From: Ichthyophis bannanicus
Taxonomy: Eukaryota > Chordata > Amphibia > Gymnophiona > Ichthyophiidae
Assembly: GCA_033557465.1 (NCBI GenBank)
Contig: CM066035.1
Location: 901,387,309 to 901,451,308 of the forward strand
Reading direction: 5' to 3'
DNA: 64,000 bases
Made by a program: the position numbers and the translations under genes. The notes below the pieces were generated by a model that saw only the letters and a list, made by a program, of their open reading frames with translations, was not told the DNA's origin and ran no database searches. Shown in pieces: positions 1-12,124 of this stretch (its first letter is position 1; each line of letters begins with the position of its first letter).

Positions 1-3000
1 TCGGCTTGCCAGAGGAGGATTCGTACAACTACACCCCAGGAGGCGGTCAGGCATGGTATGGATAGCCGCTGGAGCTCCCCCCCACCTTGGTGGGGCAGGC
101 TCCCTGACGCCTCCTGGAGGGTGTCCTCTAATGATGGATCAGGTTATGAGTGAGTAATGTTGTGTTTGTATTATAGTTATGTTGTTAAGGATCGCAAGGG
201 GCACTCTGCATGCGGGCGGGGGGGAGCAGGGGGAAATATGGGGCAGTTTGTGAGTGGGACGAATGAGCATTAAGATAACCTCCCTTAATGTTAGAGGGAT
301 GCAGACCCCACAGAGAAGGAGATTGGTGATGCAGGAACTACCTACCTATTCGGCCAATATATATTTGCTCCAAGAAACCCATTTGACTAGGAGAAATATG
401 GATCGGCTGCGTATTGGTTGGGCTGCAAAGGTATGTCATTCTCCGGGGAAGTCAAATATTGCTGGAGTGGTGGTGGTGTTCAAAAAGGGTTTTCAATATC
501 AAATTCAATGTCAGTAGAAGGATGGGCAGGGCAGGGTAGTAGCGCTAGAGATACGCACGCAGGGTTTAGATTTCTGTCTGGCTAACATATATGCGCCTAA
601 CACGGGACAGAGGGGGTTTTTATTGCACCTTTTCCAGAGGCTTAGAAGCTGGACCACCTACCCGATCTTATACGGGTGAGATTTCAATGCAGTGATCAGT
701 AGAGAGGAGGATTATTTGCTACAAGCGGCTGTTGGTCGGGGTGGAGGCGCTGCCCTCAGAACATTGCTAGGCAAAGTTAGATTGGTGGACATATGGAAAT
801 GGCGGAACCCTGGGAAGAAGGGATATACATGTTTTTCGGCAATGTATGGGTCATACTCTCATATAGATCATTTTCTGGGGGCGAGGCCAGTTTCTTCTCG
901 TGTGGTAAGATGTTAAATAGGTAGCATCACCTGGTCGGATCATGCTGCAGTGCATCTGTGATTGGGGCTGGACGGAGGGCTAGCAAGATCCAGTTGGAGT
1001 TGGAGGTTGAACTTATCTCTGATAACGACAGGGGAGGGAGAAAGAGAGATAGTGGTAGCCATTAAGGAGTATCTGCTGTACAATGATGTGGACGATATCT
1101 CCTCGTTGACCTTGTGGGATGCTTTGAAGGCAGTGCTACGGGGGCTACTCATAGTCTGGGGAGCTCGTAGAAAGAAAGAGAGAGGTAAATATAGTCAGGA
1201 GTTAGAGGAAGACATTAAGAAATTGGAGTCTGTATTGGTGCAGTCACCCTCAGAGGAGATTGCAAGTGCCCTGGTGCTCAAAAGAGGGGAGCTTAACAGC
1301 TTCCTTAGGGAGGAGATTGAGGTGTTGGCTAGGAGGACCAACTGTATGTATTACACTAGAGCGGGGAAGATTGATCGCCTATTGGTACACCAGTTGAAGC
1401 AAAGGCAAGAGCAAAACGTTGTCATGCAGGTGAGGGACGAGGCGGGCAAGATTAAGCAAGCTCAAAGGGATATAGAGAAGGTGTTTGTGCAATTTTATAC
1501 AAAGCTATATGTGTCTGAGTTTGGAGAGGCAGAGGAGAAGGTGGAAGAGTATCTGCAGGAGAAGGTTGTCAAGGATCTGACAGAGGAGCAGCGGATAGAG
1601 ATGGATAGCCCTGTGACAGAGGCTGAGGTGCAGATGGCCATACAGAGCTTACCCCTGCATAAGGCAGCAGGGCCTGATGGCTTTCCGTCTGAGTTTTATA
1701 AGGCATTTAGCGTCAGTCTTGCACCAGTACTATGCAGAGTTTTCAACAGGGTTAGAGAGGAGGGTCGCGTACTGGAGTAATTTCTGGCTGCGCATGTCAC
1801 CCTGATTCATGAGAAGGGGAAGGACCCTTGTAGCCCAGGGTCATATTGACCGATTTCATTGCTCAATACGGATGCAAAGCTTATAGCTAAAAGTTTTTGC
1901 ACTGCGATTAAATAATTTGGCCCTGGAGCTTATCCACATAGACCAAATGGGATTTATAGCAAGCAGAAATGGGTCGGGTAATGTGAGAAGAGTGTTAGGT
2001 ATAGTGTATCAATGTGAAGAGCTGGAGACATAGCCAGCTGCTTAATTGGCCTTAGATGCGGAAAAGGCTTTTGACCGTGTCGCGTGGCCTTTTTTGCAGC
2101 AGGTGCTACGGGCTTACAACTTTGGGCAGAATTTTTTGCAAGTGGTATCAGCATTATACAGCCGGCCTATGGCAAGGCTGCGTATCAATGGGGAGTTATC
2201 CCCCAGTTTTGAGCTATGTAGAGGAACTCGGCAGGGGTGCCCCTTGTCCCCTTTGTTGTTCGCCATATCGTTGGAAACTTTTGCACAAGCGATTCGTATG
2301 AATTCAGGGATTCAGGGTATACGAGTAAGGGAGGTGGTACACAAGGTGGCAATGTACGCTTTATCCATTTTAGAAAATTCACTGGCGGCTTTTCGTCTGG
2401 AGTACCAGGAGTTTGCGAGGATGTTGGGCTATAAGTTGAATGTTTCCAAGTCAATTATACTTCCCTTTCATGTGCCTTTGGCTTCATGGGAGTACTTGGA
2501 AGGGCAGTATCCGTATCAGTGGGAGCTAAGGTACTTGGGGTATTTGGGAGTGAAAATTCCAGTTCAGATCACCCAACTCTTTCAGTTGCATTATCCCCTA
2601 CTGCTGCGGAAAATTCGAGAGGAAGTACGGACCTGGTCTTCTCTGGCATCCTCTTTGTTGGTTCGGATTAATGTAGTGAAAATGAGTGTGCTTCCGAGGC
2701 TTATGTACTTATTTCTAATGCTTCCTTGCAGAATTCCCGATGCTTACTTTAAAGATTTGAATAGGCTGATAGCAGGGTTTATATGGAATGGGAAAAAAGC
2801 GAGGGTGAGTTTGAAATCCCTGATGGCCCCGAGGTCAGCAGGAGGGTTAGCGCTTCCAAATTGTAAGTTGTATTATTGGGCTGCGCAGGTATGATTGATT
2901 TATTTTTGGTGGAAGGCATATGAGCACCAGCATTGGATCCCATTGGAAGCGGCTCAAGCGGACCTGCCCAGTATGGTGGCACTGCCCTTTTCTGCCACCC

Positions 3001-4495
3001 TGGGAAGGGGATGCAGAGGGAAGTTGCATATTATTGTAGGGCCCACAATGGACTCCTGGCAGAAAATTTGTAAGAAGATGGTTTTGATGAAAGTGGCTCA
3101 CACCTGGCGTACATGACGCAGGGAGATCTGTTTCCACCGTACAAGTTGGACCCGAGTAGGTTTTGATGGCTAAAAGAAAACGCAATGGAAAGGGTGCTTG
3201 ATGTTATAGGCGAGAAGGGGTACTTGACAAGGGATGCGATCATTGCTAAATGTCAGCAGAGCCCTCCGCGGCTCTTTTCCCTATTTCAGATGGAGCATTT
3301 TTTGTCCTCTCACAGGAGTAGGTAATTGGGGTCTCTGCATTTCTTAGAATCTTTTTTTATTCGACCCCAGAAGGGGCAAGGGTTGGTGGCCCAGCTGTAC
3401 CGATTACTGCAGGGGAGGGATCCAGGGGTCTCATGCTTACCAGAAGGCATGGGCTAGGGATCTTGATAAGAATTGGACTGAGGAGCAATGGGGGGTAATA
3501 TGGGACAATACTCCGAGAATGACGATCTGCCTAGCGCATCTGAATACGCAGTATAAGTGGTTATTCCAAATGTATCTTACACCTAATCGACTGTGTGCCA
3601 TGAATGCTGGGGAGTCTGCTGCGTGTTGGCGGGGCTGTGTTGAAAGGGGGACCTTACTGCATATGGTTTGGGAGTGTGTAAAAATGCAGGTTTTTTGGGG
3701 GGCGGTATGGGCTGTAGCCAAAGAGGTGACGGGTGAGCCACTGGTCCTGGACCTGGCACTTATGATGTTGGGATACAGTGAGGGGCTGCTTGAGGCCTGT
3801 CTGAACAAGAAGTCATTGGTTAGCTTCTTCTATTTGGCAGCGAGACTCGCTATTGCGGCAAAGTGGAAGAATACCACAGCCCCAACTCTCGGGGAGTGGT
3901 ATAAGAAATTGGCTAATATTATGGAGATGGAACAGGGAGTAGCACTCATGAAGAGTACATTGGAACATTATGAGCAGCTGTGGTCCCCCTTGAAAGAGTT
4001 TGTTACACAGTGGGAACGGGAGGGAGTGGATTAGGGTGGGAGTGTGGAAGGTGGTGGGTGGTGGGTGGTGGTGGAGCGACAGAGGAATTCGTAAGCACAG
4101 GGGATAGGTGCTGATGAGTGGAGAGGAATGCTATGAAGGACTCAGTGGGGGGTGAGGGGTAGCTTTAGTTGAGTTCTGTTCTCTCTCCCCCCCCCCCCCC
4201 CCCCCCCCCCGCCCAGAAGAGAAGCAGTGTGGAGGTGAAGTCCTTGCGATCCGGTTTTTGTGTTTGGTTTTTGTTAAATTCTTTTCCTCCTTATGGGAAG
4301 CAACTGATATTGAGAAGAGTGATGCTGTGGGGGTGGGGAAATGAGGAATGAGAAAGGAGGAGTTGTGTATTGGTCAGGAAGTTGCGGAGTGGGTATTTGT
4401 TATATTTGGTGGAACTGATAAAGACATGTAAGAAGGATTGTATAAAAGATGTTTAACTGATGAAAAATAAAAAATTAAAGAAGGAAAAAAAATGG
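1..4495 (+). mobile_element. L1/Tx1-type LINE, 3' portion, degenerate
   Basis: The interval holds the remains of one non-LTR retrotransposon in the plus orientation. Bases 1-253 are GC-rich and precede the endonuclease-RT frame, so they are probably the end of ORF1 or the inter-ORF spacer; I see no coding match there. ORF2 fragments follow from 254 to 4034, then a 3' UTR of about 450 bp with a long poly-C run near 4189-4210, ending in an A-rich tail near 4470-4495. The endonuclease and the RT block around KAAGPDGFPSEF are typical of the L1/Tx1 group of aquatic vertebrates. The left end lies outside the window, so full length is unknown. Confidence 0.8.
254..4034 (+). pseudogene. L1/Tx1-type LINE ORF2 (endonuclease-reverse transcriptase), broken
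   Basis: This would encode the endonuclease and reverse transcriptase that nick the target and copy the LINE RNA. The N-terminal APE domain is visible from 254 (SLNVRGM, LQETHLT), continuing through YG-DFNAVIS near 677-700 and the SDHAAV motif near 937-955, all in one frame with stop codons at 515, about 677, 914 and 959. An RT N-terminal block lies at 962-1780. After a frameshift between 1780 and 2046 the RT core follows (ALDAEKAFDRVAW, GTRQGCPLSPLLF), with no clean Y/FADD box. The C-terminal part at 3519-4034 shows the cysteine-rich CWRGCVERGTLLHMVWEC region typical of the clade. Many stops and shifts make it non-functional. Confidence 0.85.
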
Positions 4496-5252
4496 AAATA
4501 GTATAAAAACTGGGACATTGCCAGGACATGTCTATAAGAGTGCCAATAATCAATTCAAATCACTTTGAACAGAAGAACCACATTCCCATTGCAGTAAAAT
4601 TAGACACACCTGTGATCAATTGTTGGTATTTACATGACTTGAATCAACCAATGAAAGATGGCTCTAAAGTTTAAAATGGCCACATTCACTCCCTGTTCCA
4701 TTTTCACAATTATGAAGCCAAGAGAGCTGCCTGAGACCATCAGAAAAGTCATTATCAACAAACATCAAACTTCAAAGAGGTACAAGGCCATCTCCAAAGA
4801 CCTTGAGATTTCTGTGGCTATAGTTAGCAATGTTATTAAGAAGTTTTCTGCTCATGGAACTGTCAAGAACTTCCTAGAAAGTGGTGGGAAAAGGAAAATT
4901 TAATCCAAGAATTCTTTGAAGGTTAGTGCGCCCTGTTGGAAAAACACCATGTACAACATCCAAACAGCTTAAGGCTGACCTGGAGCAATCTGGAGTAGTG
5001 GTTTCAACCTGCACTATATGCTGCACACTAAACAAAGAAGGACTTCATGGGCGAAGGTCAAGAAGGGCCCCACTGCTGAAAAACTGACATAAAGAGGCAC
5101 ACTTGATCTTTACCCAAACCCACCTTGAGAAACCATAGTCCTTCTGGGAAAATGTTCTGTGGACAGATGAAACCAAACTTGAGCTCTTTGGCAATGCAGA
5201 CAAGCAATACATTTGCAGGCAAAGAAATGAAGCTTATATCCTTCCTAGGGTT

Positions 5253-6197
5253 TGTGATAAGGAAGCTTATCATAGCTCAGGTAGGAGCTATAGAAAAGAT
5301 GATGTGACTCTGAACAAGCAACCTGTCACTGCTGGTAGAAGTAAGAAAACAGAGTTTTCATATAAAAGACTACCAGTCCCAGAATGCACCAGGTTTCCAG
5401 CAGCCATGAGAGAGGCTGAAGTGAGAAAACGTGTGTGCAATCAAGAGAGCTATGAGGTAATCCCTAAGCACTCATCTAAAAGGGCAGAGCCTGATTCAAC
5501 ACAGCTGCGCTGTGTTAGGGAGGAGCACACATTAGGACAGAATAAGAATAGAGCTTATTCTACAGGCTACAAGCTCCAGCCCAGCTTCAGGAAAGGAGAC
5601 AGCAACAGCTTCAGGCTCAAGCACCAACATCATCTCGAGAAGCAGAAGCCAAGCCAAGCGGATAGAGAGAGAAGGAAACTCTCTGGAAGGAAGAGAAGAA
5701 AGGCCATTGGAAGGTCTGGGAGATTCCAAGGCAGTACCTATACTGGGAGGTATTTCAAATGCCAGCAGAGTCCATTGGACTAGAGTCAGCCAGAGGAATG
5801 GAATGGCAGAGATAGGAATCACCAGTGGCTACCTGGAAGAGAGAAGACTGCACGTGGAAAGGACTTTCAGACCTATGCCAGAAGGTATGTGAGGGAAGAT
5901 CCAGTGTCCAGGGATCAAGATTGGAAGGCTGGACATCAGAACTGGATTACATACTGGCCAGGCTATACAGAGAGGAATTATGATAGCAGGAGAGGCTCAG
6001 GTATGAACACTGATCCAGACCCTATCTATAATAGTGAATGGCAGCAAGGGAATAAGCATTCTCATGATAGTGCCTTAATGAAAGACTCGTCTGTGCCAAT
6101 GTATGATAGTGACCCTATGCTGATTGATGAAGGGGGAGATACAGCAGATGAAACTATTAATTACATGGACTGTTCTCTATCTAAATGCTATTGCTAG
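5253..6197 (+). pseudogene. LTR-encoded ORF, copy A (one nonsense mutation)
   Basis: The reading frame that starts at the first base of the LTR stays open except for a TAG at 5781-5783, where the other copies have TGG (Trp). It ends at 6197. The product is the Arg/Lys-rich protein described under the gypsy polyprotein, including the TYTGRY, RNHQWLPG and NWITYWPGY blocks. This copy has only one unit of the central 42-bp repeat. No family was recognised. The frame has no ATG near its start, as expected for a C-terminal extension of an upstream polyprotein. Confidence 0.75.
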
Positions 6198-6795
6198 CTT
6201 TCTGTGAGCAAACACATCAGCCATCACAAAGAAACCTAACTTTGTTCTTTATTTCCACTGTAAACAGCTCTTAAAGCAGGATTTGGGTTCACACAGTAGC
6301 AGCCAGCCAGCTAAAGGCTTTCAGCTGGTCAATTGATAGTAATTAAAGCTGCACCTGATTGTGTGTGTGAGCAAGGGAGAATCACTGCTGGGATCTGCGT
6401 GGAAAATAAGCAGAAGTTAACCTAACAAACAAAGTTTATTCATTTCTTTGTGCCTTTTTATTTGGTAATTATTTGCTAAGAAAACATTAGCTAATTGCCT
6501 GACAAGCTGAAGGTTGTTTTCTGATTTGCTTTGTGACTTTATGTTATCCATTTAAACACTGCAAGCAAGTAACCTCATTTATATTGCTACCAAGCATATT
6601 TGTGCTGGGTGAATTAAACCCCATCAATAAAAGAAGTATTTTATTGGCCTTACCACTGGTTTCACAACTCAATTATTGTCTTCAGCTGTGTTTGGGAGTG
6701 AATGAACTACATTACCCACAATACCTTGCAAGAATCATATGAATATATGCATCGTCAAGATTGTGTAAGTTCTCACCCTAGGCAGCCGTCTGACA
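5253..6795 (+). mobile_element. Solo LTR of the Gmr1-like gypsy family (copy A)
   Basis: A 1543-bp sequence starting TGTGATAAGG and ending GTCTGACA. It aligns over its whole length to the two LTRs at 19871-21484 and 24780-26393. It is flanked by a 4-bp direct duplication GGTT (5249-5252 and 6796-6799) and sits inside a Tc1 transposase. There is no internal gypsy sequence, so it is a solo LTR left by LTR-LTR recombination. An AATAAA signal lies near 6626. Confidence 0.92.
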
Positions 6796-7289
6796 GGTTA
6801 TAGTAAATATTGTGGAAGTTTCATAATGTTGTGGGGCTGTTTTGCTGCCTTAGGAACTGGAGGCCTGGAACGTATTAAAGTAATCAAGAAGTCGGAGGAC
6901 TACAAATGTATTTTGGAGTGAAATGTGCTACCTAATGTCAGAAAGCTAGGTCTGGGTCGAAGGTCATGGGTCCTCCAGCAGGACAATGACCCCAAACATA
7001 CATCCAAAAGTACAAAAGAATGATTGGTTAAAAAGGAACAAATAGACTGTTTTAAACTGGCCAGCAATGAGTCCTCATCCTAAGCCAATTAAGAACAAAG
7101 AGCTGAAATCTGCCACTGGTAAAAGGAATCCTGAAAACATTCATGAGCTGGAACAAATCACAGTTGAAGAGAGGGAGAAACTACCAGCAGACAGATGTAC
7201 GAAACGTATAGGTGGCTACAAGAAACGTTTGGAGGCTGTCATCACTGCTAAGGGTTGTGCATCCAAATATTAGTGAAGGGTGCCATTAA

Positions 7290-7400
7290 TCCTGTTTATG
7301 TTTATGTTTTATGTTTTATTAAATTTGATATACCGCCTTTCTACATAAGTCAAGGCGGTGTACAATATACAAACACACTGTTCAGTTCATATTTTGTTTT
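7290..7400 (-). repeat. Truncated LINE (L2-like) 3' tail
   Basis: Read on the minus strand, the segment has the form aaggcggtatatcaaatttaataaaacataaa, a 3' tail used by L2-like LINEs and partner SINEs, ending in a short AACATAA-type repeat. No coding part is attached. The preceding Tc1 element ends here. Confidence 0.5.
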
Positions 7401-7499
7401 TTGTTGGGTTTTTTTTCAGAAATTACTACATCTAAGTTGCACAGACATCTTTTATTTGTTGTATACCTTTGAACATACTATTAAAATATTATGATGACC

Positions 7500-8570
7500 T
7501 ACAGCTGGAATATTTCCAATTATTTCTCTTTGATACTGTTCCTCATAGGAGGCTTATCAATAAACTGAACAGCCTGGGGATGGGTCCCAAGATAGTGAAC
7601 TGGATCAGAAATTGGTTGACTGACAGACGACAGAAGGTGATGGTAAATGGAACTCACTCGGTTAAAAGGAAGGTGATTAGTGGCGTGCCCCAGGGATTGG
7701 TCCTGGGACTGGTATTGTTCAATGTATTTGTGAGTGATATTGCTGAAGGACTGAATGGGAAAAGTCTGTCTTTTTGCAGATGACACGAAAATTTGCAACA
7801 GAGTGAACTCCCCTGAGGGAGTGGATAACATGAGGAAAGATCTACAAAACCTGGAAGAATGGTCTAATGCTTGGCAGTTAAGATTTAATGTGAAGAAGTG
7901 CAGTGTCATGCACTTGAGAAGCAGAAATCCAAGGGGAACTGTATGCAATAAGGGGTGAGAGGTTGGTGTGCATGGACCAGGAGAAGGACCTCGGAGTGAT
8001 TGTTTCTGAGGATCTCAAGGTGGCGAAACAGTCTGACAAGGCAGTGGCCAAAGCCAGAAGGAAGCTGGGATGCATACAGAGAGGAATTACCAGCAGAAAG
8101 GAGGAGGTATTAATGCCACTGTACAAGTCGCAGGTGAGGCCTCACTTGGAATATTGTATTCAGTTTTGGAGACCATATCTCGTAAAGGATATAAAAAGAC
8201 TGGAAATGGTTCAGAGGAAGATGACCAAAATGATTTGGAACCTGTGCCAGAAGACATATGAGAAGAGACTTTAAGACCTAAATATGTATACCCTAGATTA
8301 AAGGAGGGATAGGGGAGATATGATACAGACATTTAAATACTTGGAGAATTAATGAACAAACAAACCTTTTTCAAAGACTGGAAAGCTGCAAAACTATAGA
8401 GCATAACATGAAGCTGCAAGGGGGTCTGCTGAAAGGCAACATCAGGAAATACTTTTTCACTGAAAGGGTGGTGGATGCTTGGAATGACCTCCCGATGAAA
8501 GTGGTGGGGGCAAATACAGTGACAGAATTCAAAATTCATTTAGCACGCTGGGGTATTCTTCAGCATGCTA
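7500..8570 (+). mobile_element. 5'-truncated CR1-type LINE
   Basis: Reverse transcriptase remains of a CR1 element begin abruptly in the middle of the RT domain (FDTVPHRRLINKLNSLGMG). They proceed through SGVPQG (7682-7700) and FADDTK (7772-7792, after a one-base shift) to the C-terminal thumb with VRPHLEYCIQFWRPY (near 8135-8175), and then the WNDLPMKVVGANTVTEFK block near 8480-8535. Abrupt 5' truncation is the usual outcome of target-primed reverse transcription. At least three frame breaks are present, so it is inactive. Confidence 0.85.
7520..8560 (+). pseudogene. CR1 reverse transcriptase fragment
   Basis: Decayed C-terminal half of a CR1 pol protein, with RT motifs A (AFDTVP-like, partly lost at the truncation), B (SGVPQG) and C (FADD) visible in different frames. 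The open pieces are 7469-7783, 7755-7958, 7963-8274 and 8408-8689. They follow each other in the order of the family and overlap or abut, so small indels explain the breaks. It is close in sequence to the minus-strand CR1 copies at 12.6 kb, 56.5 kb and 61.4 kb. Confidence 0.8.
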
Positions 8571-8689
8571 ACTGCCAGGGAATATGCTGGGCAAGCCCCC
8601 AACAGTTAACGTTTATTTCCTTAGCGCACTTCAATAAATATGGCCCTTGGCAAAGGTGGATCATTTTTTTTAACTCTTATTTTCTGTAA

Positions 8690-9540
8690 AATTTCCTCCA
8701 TGTCCCAGAACCTATTTATGTCTCTTGCTTTTGCACTTTTGAAATGTTAATTATTATAATCCCTTCTTTTGAACCCTTCAAGTTGACTAATTGCTCTGCT
8801 TTACCTTTAGTACAAATTAGCATTTCCATTTCTTGCTCTGTATAATGTAATGATCGGCAAAGTCCTGTATGATTTTAAAAAGTATATTCATGGCTAAAAC
8901 ATTGTTTTATGTGCAGAAACAGCTTTCTATAAAAGTGCCTGTGCTATATGCATGTAATCTCATACACAGAAGTTTATCTGATTTGAACAGAGGCATTCCT
9001 AGAGTGAGCTTAGCATTTGTATGCATGTGAAATAAGCAGGAAGATTGGTGCATATTAAATAATTTGTGTAAAGGTATGCATATCCGTTCCGTAGGGTAAT
9101 TTTCAAAGAAATTTGGGAAGAATTTTAAAAGCATTTCCATGTGTAAACAATAGTATTTGCTGGTCTAGACTGGCATACATGTGTAAATGCAGTTTCTGCG
9201 GCGAAAGTTAGGCACAGCAAAAGTTGCCTAAAATCGCTGCTGCCCAGTTAGCGTTCACACCATGTGGCACTGTGCAGTAGACCCATATATTCAATGCTGG
9301 TGGCCGTATATGGTCCCAGTATTGAATATCTGGATTAATTCTTCAGTGGCGATGACTAGGTGCTGTACTTGCGCTAGCTGCCACTGCTGAATATCGGGCC
9401 CTCCGTGTTTAGCAGAGTGATTTGCATGATACCTGGGGAAATGTAAATAGTCTGACCTAGGTGTCTCAATTCCCATCTCAACATTCTATATAAAAGGGGA
9501 CTTTTGGTTTGTGCATACCCTCCCTATGGTCATTTCCCTA
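8690..9540. other. No gene seen; unclassified repeat remnants
   Basis: AT-rich sequence without convincing coding potential. A stretch at about 9115-9195 resembles 52258-52345, so it belongs to an unclassified dispersed repeat. The segment around 9285-9400 has gaatatc/ggccc phrases like the MITE at 15796-16266, but no boundaries could be fixed. Confidence 0.4.
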
Positions 9541-9556
9541 TATGCAGATGTATCTA

Positions 9557-10205
9557 CAGTCAAACCTCGGTTTTCGTTTGCCCCAGTTTTCGTTAGCTTC
9601 GGTTTTCGATGACTTTTTTTGGTTGCAATTTTGTCCCGGTTCTCGTACATCCGCTCGGTTTTCGTACTTGTTTTTGCGATTGAGCTCTTTGCTTTCAGCG
9701 TTCCTTACTGTAATCAAGGAGTGAGAGTGTGGCTTCCGATGTTCCCTGCTGATTGGCAAACTTGAGGGATCTGTGTGTGTGCTTACCGGTGAGGGGAGAA
9801 AAGTGCCGCTGTTCTGCTGATGCTGAGAATTTCAGGCGGGGGAGAGAATCGGCGATCAGAGGTGTGTGAAAGAAGTGCCCGGAGCTGTTCTGCTGATGCT
9901 GAGAATTTCAGGCGAGGGAGAGAATCGGTGATCAGAGGTGTGTGAGAGAAGTGCCCGGAGCTGTTCTGCTGCTGAGAATCGGAGGCAGGGAGAGAGTCGT
10001 TCTGCTGCTTGGTTGAGACTTCGGGGCTCGTGCTGCTGCAGCCATTGCCACATGGCTCTGGAACGCATGCTCAGCTCTGGGTGTCTGGAACGGATTAATT
10101 GGATTTACATTATTTCTTATGGGAAATATTGCTTCAGTTTTCATACGTTTCGGTTTTAGTCAGACTTTTTTGAACGGATTAATCATGAAAACCGAGGTTT
10201 GACTG
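9557..10205. mobile_element. Tigger/pogo-like MITE with TA duplication
   Basis: The element begins CAGTCAAACCTCGGTTTTCG and ends with the reverse complement of that sequence, flanked on both sides by TA (9555-9556 and 10206-10207). This is the signature of Tc1/mariner-superfamily elements, and the terminal sequence is of Tigger/pogo type. It is 649 bp long and encodes no transposase, so it is non-autonomous. The interior holds about three imperfect copies of an 80-bp unit (about 9785-10010) built around agaagtgcccggagctgttc and aatttcaggcg. Confidence 0.85.
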
Positions 10206-11130
10206 TATTTAGTAGTGGTTGTTATCACTGCTGCTTTCTTCTGCAATTGGCTTATAATCTGTTTCCTCTTTAATAATACTTTTTCACTGCAAAAATGTTA
10301 AATCGTTTTAGTCTTGTTACTCAATAATCTGTCTAATGTTTATGTCCCTTCCTTTAGCTCTTTAAATACTCTTTCCTGTCAGTCTGCTGTGTCCTGTGGT
10401 AATGCTGAACACCTGATTGAAATGTAAGTATGTCACATCCAATGCTTTTCTTTGATGTAATTCTTGGGTCACTAAGTTAAACAAATCAATCATATTTGTT
10501 CAACATGACCTTCCTCTAGTGAATCCATGCTGTTTCAATTCTTAATATCTGCTAACTTCGCTAACGTTTTGCTTGAGACATGGATCGATGGTTGAATGAT
10601 AGCATTTTGCTTTTGTATCCAACCACAGGAGCCAACTTTTTTTTAATGATTGAGAGTGTTAAACTCAATATAAATTCCTTCCTTGGACACAGTGAATGAG
10701 TTTGCTCAGTACTGGGGATGCGGAAGAACCAATTGCACACACAAAGCTGGCAGTCAATAAAACATCTGAATGTATATTCCGTTACTGTAATTTTACTTCT
10801 CTCAGTTACATTAGTATTTTGATTCAAAGCTTTCTGAGTACAAACAATTTTCTTAAGATACATTATTCAGTATAATATGAAATCGCAGATATTAAAATCT
10901 TCTCCCCAAAATAGAGCAAACAAAAATAAAATAATAAAAGAAAAAAATAGAAAAAGAATACAATTATTGCAGTGTGGTGTTGTTTCTTTCCTTTTTGCCA
11001 ATAATTTCTTATGTATGAGTCACAAATAAATTTATCCTGCAACTCCAGTACTTCTAGTGTTCTTTGACGCATACATGGAGGATAACTTCCTATAGGTTGT
11101 CTAGTTAGGAAAATGGATGTTTAGGTGCGT
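10206..11130. other. No gene seen; old CR1 scrap at about 10440-10590 (-)
   Basis: Mostly AT-rich unclassified sequence. Bases 10470-10560 resemble the minus-strand CR1 at 61610-61690 (phrases caaatcaatca, agtgaatcc and tgctgt in the same order), so this is an old RT-domain fragment of CR1 on the minus strand. Nothing else could be assigned. Confidence 0.4.
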
Positions 11131-11136
11131 GTGTTT

Positions 11137-11260
11137 AACACTATCTACTTATTTATTTAAACTGATTTCTATGCCGCCTTTCTATAATTCAAATCGGTTC
11201 ACAATTTACAAATGTGCAACAGGGGCCAGATCAGCACACTGTTTTACATGAAACAGGAAC
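11137..11260 (-). repeat. LINE/SINE tail fragment (L2-like)
   Basis: On the minus strand this reads as an L2-like 3' tail: aaaggcggcatagaaatcag followed by a TAAATAAATAA run. It is a terminal fragment only, without coding sequence. Confidence 0.45.
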
Positions 11261-11627
11261 AGTTAACAGTACAACATAAATTAACTATGTAAGTATTTTA
11301 TACAGGGCTCACAGAACGCAGATCTTTTTATAACATGGTTCATTGTAAAATGCTGCCAATGAAGCACATATATTGGTTTCATGCACAACAGGGAAAGTAA
11401 TTTTATAAATGACATGTTAAAAAAAAGAGCACCATCACTAAGTGGATTATACATACAGTACACGTTGTGCTGCATATTCATATCACATGCCTATGAGCAT
11501 AATTTTATAAAGGTTTTTCTGCATGTAAAGACAGTTTTACTGTGGAAAAGGCCTTATATAACACTTCATGGCCAAATACATACGTATAAATATGTATTTG
11601 GTATGTATCTGTAAAGTTGCTTGTTTG

Positions 11628-11697
11628 TAGATGTTCCTTGTAAACTGCTCTGATACTAAATAGTGCGGTATATAAAAGCTAATAAATAAATAAGAAT
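11628..11697 (+). repeat. SINE/LINE 3' tail fragment
   Basis: The segment has taaactgctctgatactaa followed by tagtgcggtatataaaagc and a TAAA-rich end. This is the same tail as in the tRNA-SINE at 53578-53865. The tRNA-like head is not recognisable here. Confidence 0.55.
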
Positions 11698-12120
11698 GAA
11701 TGCTGAAAAGATGTCATGTACTTATAAGGACACTACGTGAAAACATTTCCCACATATAAAGCATCTTTTAAATGCAGAAAAGATCTCTTAAAGAATTGCA
11801 CACATGCATACATTTATCTGGACCACAATAACGGGATGTAATTAGGGCAGAATTGCAATGTATACATGTATTTTACAACAAAACCAGTGCATACATAATG
11901 CATAAGCACAAATTACACCTTCAGAGCAGGTGTAAATTTGTTCACTACTGGGGCTGGTTCTGGGTGCCTATTTTATAAAGGCCCTAAGTGCCTATACTGC
12001 ATTTATAAAATTGTAGAGATGTGCATTCGTTAGCACACATTTCATTCGTACAAATTAATGTGTGTACAATTGAATGTGTTAAAAAGTGCTAATGTGCATT
12101 TAAAAGGTTTTTATAACTTT
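11698..12120. other. No gene seen
   Basis: AT-rich non-coding sequence. Around 12005-12110 there are partly self-complementary phrases (gtgcattcgttagcac, acacatttcattcg) that may belong to a small MITE, but no ends or duplication were found. Confidence 0.3.
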
Positions 12121-12124
12121 TTAT

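Larger units (their letters stand above)
4712..7273 (+). pseudogene. Tc1-like transposase, split by solo LTR
   Basis: Fragments of a DDE transposase of the Tc1/mariner superfamily. The N-terminal helix-turn-helix lies at about 4712-4900 (KPRELPETIRKVIINKHQ, then a paired-like DNA-binding region). A catalytic-domain piece with WTDETKLELFG lies near 5158-5195. After the LTR insertion the frame resumes near 6800 with IMLWGCFAALGTGG, then [10 protein letters not shown] near 6975-7010, which holds the second catalytic aspartate. The C-terminal segment is at 7067-7273. Several stop codons and shifts are present. Removing the LTR and one 4-bp duplication restores continuity of the host element, which shows that the LTR inserted later. 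Confidence 0.8.
4505..7290 (+). mobile_element. Tc1/mariner transposon, interrupted and decayed
   Basis: A Tc1-like element whose transposase frame is split by the solo LTR at 5253-6795. The left part carries an upstream segment with the phrase gtgccaataat near 4542 and the right part ends near gggtgccattaat at 7275-7290, which resembles the ends of Tc1-like elements. The outermost terminal repeats are not cleanly preserved. The right side runs into a truncated LINE tail. Confidence 0.7.

Noticed and set aside
4169..4351. Pro-rich ORF
   Set aside because: Created by a poly-C tract in the 3' UTR of a LINE.
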